19,213 bases of DNA, taken from assembly GCA_023386045.1 (NCBI GenBank), contig JAEWKK010000001.1:1-19213 (forward strand), written 5' to 3'. The first letter of the stretch is position 1. Each line of letters begins with the position of its first letter. The notes beneath the pieces were generated by a model. It saw nothing but the letters and a program-made list of their open reading frames with translations, had not been told where the DNA came from and ran no database searches. Below, piece after piece: positions 14,152-19,213 of this stretch. Origin of the DNA: Bacteroidota bacterium. GTDB taxonomy: Bacteria > Bacteroidota > Bacteroidia > Chitinophagales > Chitinophagaceae. The position numbers and the translations under genes were made by a program.

Positions 14152-14832
14152 TTATAGATTTATCAGGGATTTCAACAAGTTTGAAGGCAATTTATCCATT
14201 TCGGATGATATTAACATACACAAGAAATAGTTTGTATCTTTTTTCATTATTAATACTTCTGCATGGATTGGACTCCCACTATTCGTATTAATTATAACAT
14301 CGTATTTCGTCTCACTTCTATACCTTAATGATAGATTCTTCAACCTTGTATTTATATAGTATATAGTAGCATCATTTTGCAAAATTGTGGTTGAGTCTCC
14401 ATCAATTCCTAACAACATCTGCTCATTATTATAGTTTTCAAGTTCTGCTATATAATTAAAAGAGAATACCTTATCAAAAATCGTTTTATAAACAACTCCT
14501 TCAGATTTAGAATAACCGGCTTTTTCGGTTTTCAAAATAGTATTTAAATCCTTATTTGATGTTACAGGAATTTTACATTTAATCAAATGAAATTTATTTT
14601 GAAAGTAATAAAATCCTACTGATGGCCGAATGTTACTAATGTATATTTCATCCACACTGATTTGGTGGAAAAGTAATGGAGAAAAAAAAGTAGAATCTTC
14701 TGGCAAAAACGATTTAGAAGAAGGTAGCTCCTCCCTCCTTACATTGTTTATTTCAGAAAACATCTCACTATATTTCCAAATAATAAAACCCAGAAAAGCA
14801 ACTATAAAGCCAATTGCCAAATACTTTCGCAT
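14152..14832 (-). CDS. Single-helix membrane-anchored protein, candidate immunity partner of the orphan RHS tip
   Basis: I start it at the ATG at 14830-14832 (226 residues); a TTG 18 bp upstream is the other option. Residues about 4-20 (YLAIGFIVAFLGFIIWK) form one N-terminal membrane helix or uncleaved signal anchor. The remaining 200 residues are soluble-like and rich in Tyr, Asn and Lys, with alternating beta-like stretches (SVGFYYFQNKFHLIKCKIP, ATIYYINTRLKNLSLRYR). No known family is recognised. It begins 31 bp after the stop of the orphan RHS tip on the same strand, the usual place of an immunity gene. The topology would put its main domain in the periplasm, where it could meet an incoming toxin. 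The immunity role is inferred from position alone. Confidence 0.6.
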   Translation of the reverse strand: MRKYLAIGFIVAFLGFIIWKYSEMFSEINNVRREELPSSKSFLPEDSTFFSPLLFHQISVDEIYISNIRPSVGFYYFQNKFHLIKCKIPVTSNKDLNTILKTEKAGYSKSEGVVYKTIFDKVFSFNYIAELENYNNEQMLLGIDGDSTTILQNDATIYYINTRLKNLSLRYRSETKYDVIINTNSGSPIHAEVLIMKKDTNYFLCMLISSEMDKLPSNLLKSLINL

Positions 14833-14863
14833 AAGACTTGTTGATATCAATAATTGTTAATTA

Positions 14864-15646
14864 TCAAAATAAAGCTAAAACACCAGCTCCAGCACCTGCT
14901 GTAAGATAAATAAGTCCTGCAACTAAAGAGCCTCCTCCCAAAGTGGCAGAAATTCCATACCCTTCTATTTGGCCATTACTATTTGTATAACTACCATCCA
15001 GTGATAATCCAAGACCGCCATTTAAATTTACTCCCCCAGTTATTCCAATACCAAAAGCAGAAACTCCAAGATTGAGCGACATATTAGTTCCATAACCAAG
15101 TTCTATAGCTCCATTTAGAACAGAAATACTTTGTCCACTAACTTCAATGCCACTATTTGTATTCGTTGAGGTATTGAAATTTATTAAGCCTTTGCTACCT
15201 GTCATTTGACCACCAAAAGCTCTCGCTCCAATTTTATCACCCCAAGGTGTCAAATGCCTTTCAATAGAATGACTAACTGTATGAGAAGTAGTATGAGTAA
15301 TCTGGTTTAACATATTAGGCAGACCAGCGTTACCAGATCCGCCAAATTGCAATAACCCACTTGGCATAAAATTGTTCAAAAAACCACTTGCTTGTAGGCT
15401 AAACCATGGTGTAGTACCAACTATAATTGCACCTTCATCTGAACTTCCGTTAAATCCAATACTAGCAGAAAGGCCAGCGTTCATTGGACTAAAACTAACA
15501 CCATTAACTGAAAATCCTCTTCTCAATAAAGAATTAATCCTCCTTTGAATCGCATTTAAATTGTAACTCCCGCCATTACCAGCCATCATTCCCCATGAGC
15601 CATTTTCATCTGAACTAACTGAATTGGTTGCCCAATCATATTTCAT
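14864..15646 (-). CDS. Orphan RHS C-terminal tip (displaced toxin-like module)
   Basis: The open frame gives 260 residues from the ATG at 15644-15646, but the same frame extends upstream to an RHS core remnant (see 15647-15844), so this is the tip of a former larger RHS protein. The sequence is rich in Gly, Asn and Ser. The first part (about 15-110) has NLNAIQRRINSLLRRGFSV. A His ladder follows at residues 118, 122, 126 and 131 (HTTSHTVSHSIERH), then a Gly-rich alternating beta-like region (about 165-235). The end is a hydrophobic Gly/Ala segment (LVAGLIYLTAGAGAGVLALF, 241-260). No catalytic toxin motif is recognised; a membrane-acting tip is possible. Without the RHS shell it should not be delivered, but it can serve as a donor for tip exchange. 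Confidence 0.65.
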   Translation of the reverse strand: MKYDWATNSVSSDENGSWGMMAGNGGSYNLNAIQRRINSLLRRGFSVNGVSFSPMNAGLSASIGFNGSSDEGAIIVGTTPWFSLQASGFLNNFMPSGLLQFGGSGNAGLPNMLNQITHTTSHTVSHSIERHLTPWGDKIGARAFGGQMTGSKGLINFNTSTNTNSGIEVSGQSISVLNGAIELGYGTNMSLNLGVSAFGIGITGGVNLNGGLGLSLDGSYTNSNGQIEGYGISATLGGGSLVAGLIYLTAGAGAGVLALF

Positions 15647-15844
15647 GTAGCCAAAGGATGTACCTTGTAATACACTTGGAGAATGCCACTTGTTTCCATT
15701 TTGATCAATATAAATGATAGGATCTCCAGCATAGTCTCCTCGCGGATCATTGCAATGATAAGAATTATTCTAACCTAAAGAAATACACTCACAAAAAGAA
15801 ATAGCCTCATTTAATATATCCACTCCACTAAATCTTCCCAGTAA
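15647..15844 (-). pseudogene. Remnant of the RHS core junction in frame with the orphan tip
   Basis: Reading on from the tip's ATG into its upstream sequence, the frame continues through an IDQNGNKW segment and NDPRGD. A TAG at 15770-15772 interrupts it, and it then reaches LGRFSGVDILNEAISF. From FSGVDIL to RGD (33 residues) it aligns without gaps to the intact RHS at FSGVDIL...DKRGD, with the TAG where the intact gene has Leu. The homology ends abruptly near 15842, and a TGA lies at 15845-15847. This is the classical hypervariable junction of RHS toxins. Confidence 0.8.
15805..15842 (-). repeat. Copy 2 of the RHS core-end homology block
   Basis: This 38-bp block matches 16990-17027 at 34 of 38 positions, counted by eye, in the same orientation. 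It marks where recombination could join either tip to the core. Confidence 0.85.
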
Positions 15845-15849
15845 TCATT

Positions 15850-16230
15850 TCAAATTTTACCTTCTTTCCATAAAATGGATAAAACAAACATGATTAAGGA
15901 TAGGATAAAATAGCACAGCAACCAAAATTTACCAGTAATTATCTTATCAGTATCATAATCAGCACTCTCCAAATCTTTTTCTTTAATCAATAAACGGAAA
16001 GTCAACCAAATTGGTAAAAGAAATAGGAATGTTTTAAAATAATCATAAATTCTTATACCTGTAACTTTTGGCAATAACCAACCAAGATTAAAAAATGCAA
16101 AGAATGTTACTAAATTCAAAAAGAATAGCAATGTCATTACACCTAAAGTTGCCGTATACTTTATATGCTCTCTAGGCCCTGTAGAGTAATAATCGTAAAA
16201 TAAATAAGCTATAAATTTTATGAACTTCAT
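15850..16230 (-). CDS. Three-helix membrane protein, candidate immunity to the RHS tip
   Basis: The 126-residue protein has three predicted membrane helices: about 28-53 (MTLLFFLNLVTFFAFFNLGW), 65-82 (FKTFLFLLPIWLTFRLL) and 102-120 (FWLLCYFILSLIMFVLSIL). A short basic/acidic loop (KEKDLESADYDTDK) lies between helices two and three. I know no named family for it. It starts 10 bp after the RHS stop codon, the classic position of an immunity gene, and ends 5 bp before the orphan core remnant, so tip plus immunity look like one inserted cassette. A multi-helix immunity protein fits a toxin that acts in or through the inner membrane, matching the hydrophobic end of the RHS tip. This role is an inference. 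Confidence 0.7.
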   Translation of the reverse strand: MKFIKFIAYLFYDYYSTGPREHIKYTATLGVMTLLFFLNLVTFFAFFNLGWLLPKVTGIRIYDYFKTFLFLLPIWLTFRLLIKEKDLESADYDTDKIITGKFWLLCYFILSLIMFVLSILWKEGKI

Positions 16231-16240
16231 AAATTATGGT

Positions 16241-19059
16241 TTACCAATCAAACAAGAAATCGGTTATCCCAGTAATATCAGCAATTGTTGTTACTATGCT
16301 TACTACAGGATTAACTTTAACAGCAGCTAATACGGATTTAAATACAGCTTTTGTAATATTTCCAGCAGTTGGATTTTGAAAAGCATTATTAATTGCAAAG
16401 GTTGCGTCAAGTACACCGCCGATAAAACCAGCTCTTCCAATTGCTTTTATAACCTTATTTCCCACTACACCTACATTTTTTGCTCGAATCGCCAAATCAA
16501 TTGTTCCATTTGTATTCACATTTGAAATGTAACGTTCATGCTCTAAATGTCTCAGTACACTTTCACTTCCAGAAACAAATCCACCGCTAAAAGCACTATT
16601 AATCTTGTCGGCTGCATTCATGGCAGCAAACAAATTCCAATCAACTCTAAAATTATCTAGAGAAACCCAACTAAGCCCCAAGATAAATCCATCTCGTACA
16701 ATATCACCGCCAGGCCCGACGTCGCTCCACCATAAATTTACACCCCATTGGCCCGCCCAATTTTGGCTTAGGTCATTTCCTACTCCAATTTTGTAAATAG
16801 CCCCTTGTTTACCTACTTTATATCTTGTAAACTCGTCCGAAAAGCTTTCAATACCATTATTTAAAATATAATTGAATAAGTCTGTGACGTTACCGAAAGT
16901 AGGCGGTGTATCAGCTGCATCTCCTCGCTTGTCTAAAAATGAAACCGGGTTATTGAGTGCAAAGTTGTAGACGCTTAAGAAAGCTGTTTCCTCACTCAAT
17001 ATATCCACGCCGCTAAATCTTCCCAGTTGCGGGTCATACTGCCGGTAAAAGGTGTTATAGAGCTGGGTTTCTTCTTCCAGTTCCACACCTCCGTTAAACA
17101 TGTATTGAGAGGGAAGTACACCAAAAGCTTTGGAGCTAATGCCGGCCATCTTTAATCCAAAGGGATAGTAAGATTGCTCCTGCAGTAAAGGACCTCTTAC
17201 ATGGGTGACCTGCAGGTTATCAAAATACACAGGCACCGACTGACTGCCATTAGATACAAATACATACAGGAAACCACTCTTTGTAATGGGCAGTCCATTT
17301 ACCACATGGTTATGTACAGCACCATTGTAATCCTGCTCGTCCGGCACCTGCTCCGATCCGGAACTGCTGGCTACCATTTTAAACTGCTCATCAAAGAGTA
17401 TCCAGTTGAGAAAAGCCTTGGGTCTGCCGGAAGCGGAATTGTTATCCTGGTCAGATAGAAAATCATTTACATTACTACTGAGAATTCCATTTTCATCTGA
17501 GAGCAGGGACCCACTGCCCTCATGTCCGGGAAACTGTACGATACCTGCGCTTAGAGAGTTGACAATATCCGCAAGAAGAATGGGCAAATCATTGCTGAGT
17601 CCCTGGCCATTGGTCTTGTACCAGGAGCTAACCTTAATGTTGATCGTATCTCCTGCCATGACCTTCAGCGTTATACCAGGGCCAATTTTTTTATCATCGG
17701 CCATCACTCTGGATACATAGTTATTCGGGGAGGTAGTGTTATCGGTGGGGTAATCCGAAATCTCATTAATAGCTTTACGGGTTTGGGAGACCTGCGTGTA
17801 GAGTTGCTGTTCAACACCTGCCCCGGCTTCTTCCATACTGGCGGCAGGATACCTGTCTACCCTTTGTTCCTCGGTGAGCACTGTTCTTACATTTCCCAGA
17901 TGATCTCTTAAAAAGTAATCATACCTGAAATCAGAACTATCTACCCTATAACGGATCCGCCCTTCCTCATGTAGTACATATTGAAGTGTGTCATTGAGAT
18001 AAACAAAACCATTGATGTAGAGGTAATTCTTTGAAACCAGGGTACCGGTTGTATAATCATTGACCTGTTTTCTGAGCTTCCTTCCTGAAGCATCATAATA
18101 GTAATACACCGTGTTTTTAGCGGAAATAACAATGGAATCAGGTTTGTTCAGGTAATTGTAGACAGCTCCATCGGCACTGCTGCCCAGGTGCATCCGGCGG
18201 TTGATGTCTTTAACAATGTTTCCATTGGCATCATAGGCATAGTCGTCACCTGTATACGTGGTATCGGTAAAATCACCCAAAGGCAGGGTATTGGATATGC
18301 CATCAAATACTTTTTGAAGCTGGTTGCTGTTGGGGAAATACTGGTAATGCAGTGAATCAATGGTTGCAATAGTTCCGGCATTAAGGCCCTTTTGTCGCAT
18401 AGAAAGGATATTGCCACCTGCGTCGTAGCTGATGCCATCTACAGAAAAATCTACCAGGTCCTTTGTCCAATTGGAAGAGCCATCATTTTGCTGGGTAAAT
18501 TCTGCGGCTATCAGCCTATTCACATTATCGTAGCTGAAATTGTAATTCCTGGCAACGCCATCGCCGCCAGCCTTCCATTTGACAGCGCCAATGGCCCCAT
18601 TGAGTTGAGCATAGCTACCTGCATCATCATACATAATAACTTCGCCAAAATAGCTAGATGAATTCCCGGCATTTTCAACAAAGCTTTTGTTAATGGCTGT
18701 CAGCCAACCTCGAATATTATATTGCAAATTCTGAACTTCCAAACCTCCACCTAATGTGCGGGATTGCATTTGCCCTAATTCATTATAGGTGGCAGATACA
18801 ATTTCCTTATCGCCAGTGTTGTCAATGTTCTTGCTAACAGATGTAATTCTGCCGGCATGATCATATGCCAATTTGGTAAGAATAAAATGCGATTGCTGAT
18901 TACTTCCTGCTTTATAGTTAGACTGGAATTTTCTTAGTGCTTTCCCAGAAAAGTTATATTGTATGGTGACCATATCGCTTCCACCAGAATAATTTGTTTC
19001 CTTTACCTGAACTACCCGCCCCTTTTCATCATATATTGACAAAACATACAAATTGGAGG
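16241..19059 (-). CDS. RHS/YD-repeat protein with toxin-like tip, 5' end cut off by an IS element
   Basis: RHS proteins form a beta-shell that encloses a variable C-terminal toxin. The frame is open from the IS junction (19059); the first TTG is at 19049-19051, giving 936 residues, and no natural start is left. It enters directly in mid-repeat: YDEKGRVVQV, YDHAGRITSV, YNELGQMQSR, YDNVNRLIAA, YDAGGNILSM, YDANGNIVKD and YDASGRKLRK. The RHS core signature YFLRDHLGNVRTVL is near 380-392. A beta-sandwich-like insert (about 450-620) is followed by YYPFGLKM and YRQYDPQLGRFSGVD near 672-686. The core ends at DKRGD near 709. The tip (about 710-936) is AT-richer and ends with Gly-rich hydrophobic segments (GRAGFIGGVLDATF, 872-885; NPVVSIVTTIADITGIT, 914-930). 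The large N-terminal part, including any export signal, is missing, so it is probably inactive unless transcribed and started from the IS. Confidence 0.85.
16990..17027 (-). repeat. Copy 1 of the RHS core-end homology block
   Basis: This block encodes LGRFSGVDILSEE in the RHS gene. The second copy, at 15805-15842, carries 4 differences in 38 bp. The pair flanks the tip plus immunity gene, so recombination between them would delete both and attach the orphan tip to the core. Confidence 0.85.
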
Positions 19060-19213
19060 TGAACTACTCCCATTTTCTGGTATATCCTAAAGTAGAGTTT
19101 TGGGCCTTTTTATGAACTGTTTTATTACTTCTGTTGGCGTTTTCCCTTTCAGAGAACTATGTGGTCTGAACATGTTATACTCTGTTCTCCAGTCTCTGAT
19201 TTTCTTACAAGCA
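19060..19213 (-). mobile_element. End of an IS3-family insertion sequence inside the RHS gene
   Basis: From 19060 the sequence reads TGAACTACTCCCATTTTCTG, typical of IS3-family terminal inverted repeats (TG start). The RHS frame hits a stop inside it at 19064-19066. The transposase end lies 27 bp further in. The element continues beyond the right edge. A 3-4 bp target duplication (GGAGG bases before 19060) cannot be checked without the other end. Confidence 0.8.
19087..19212 (-). CDS. C-terminal end of an IS3-family transposase (integrase core), partial
   Basis: The 41 residues before the TAG at 19087-19089 read in part DWRTEYNMFRPHSSLKGKTP and end in KRPKTLL. The pattern W-x(3)-YN-x(2)-RPHSSL-x-G-x-TP is the hallmark of the end of the DDE integrase domain in IS3-family OrfB proteins. 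The catalytic residues lie upstream, outside the window. The gene runs in the same direction as the interrupted RHS gene, so transcription from the IS could read into it. Confidence 0.88.
   Translation of the reverse strand, partial: ACKKIRDWRTEYNMFRPHSSLKGKTPTEVIKQFIKRPKTLL

Noticed and set aside
17201..18661. Several plus- and minus-strand frames of 63-104 codons within the RHS gene
   Set aside because: All overlap the long RHS frame, which shows continuous YD repeats and the core signature.
16241..19051. Reading the RHS gene as complete from the TTG at 19049-19051
   Set aside because: The sequence there is in mid-repeat, no export signal is present, and an IS end begins 9 bp upstream; a truncated gene explains this better.

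Overview
The window looks like a chromosomal segment of a member of the Bacteroidota, most likely the Chitinophagaceae or a close relative. The reasons are: genes without Shine-Dalgarno sites, several promoter boxes of the Bacteroidota type (TAnnTTTG), a DUF4834-type small protein, a SurA-like chaperone with the family's two-rotamase layout, and a Bacteroidota-style RHS protein. This is inferred from sequence character; no database search was run.

Left and centre (about 168-12317) are housekeeping genes, all read on the minus strand. From upstream to downstream they are rimP, nusA and infB (ribosome maturation, transcription elongation, translation initiation), then surA (periplasmic peptidyl-prolyl isomerase/chaperone), a cytoplasmic hybrid of seven PAS domains with a histidine kinase, and a PurF-like glutamine phosphoribosylpyrophosphate amidotransferase. 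rimP-nusA-infB is the classic translation/transcription operon. A good promoter lies in front of rimP, with a strong leader hairpin. infB and surA are each followed by a hairpin. Divergently on the plus strand sit a small membrane protein (DUF4834 type) and a tRNA with anticodon CAU.

The intergenic spacers of this block carry degenerate tandem repeats with a 7-bp period, in four unrelated sequence types. Arrays lie within 1-5 bp of the stop codons of purF, infB, nusA and rimP.

Right of the tRNA (about 12.8-19.2 kb) the sequence becomes visibly AT-richer and accessory. There is a gene-poor stretch with one small orphan ORF, then a minus-strand polymorphic-toxin locus. In transcription order it holds: the end of an IS3-family element; an RHS/YD-repeat gene cut at its 5' side by that element; a three-helix membrane protein 10 bp after the RHS stop (candidate immunity protein); a displaced second RHS C-terminal tip that still carries about 33 codons of the RHS core junction in frame; and a second, single-helix membrane-anchored protein that may be its immunity partner. 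The two RHS junctions align without gaps over 33 residues and share 34 of 38 bases over the best block. This is the signature of tip replacement by recombination, with the old tip left behind as an orphan. This locus and the heptamer arrays are the most interesting parts of the window.
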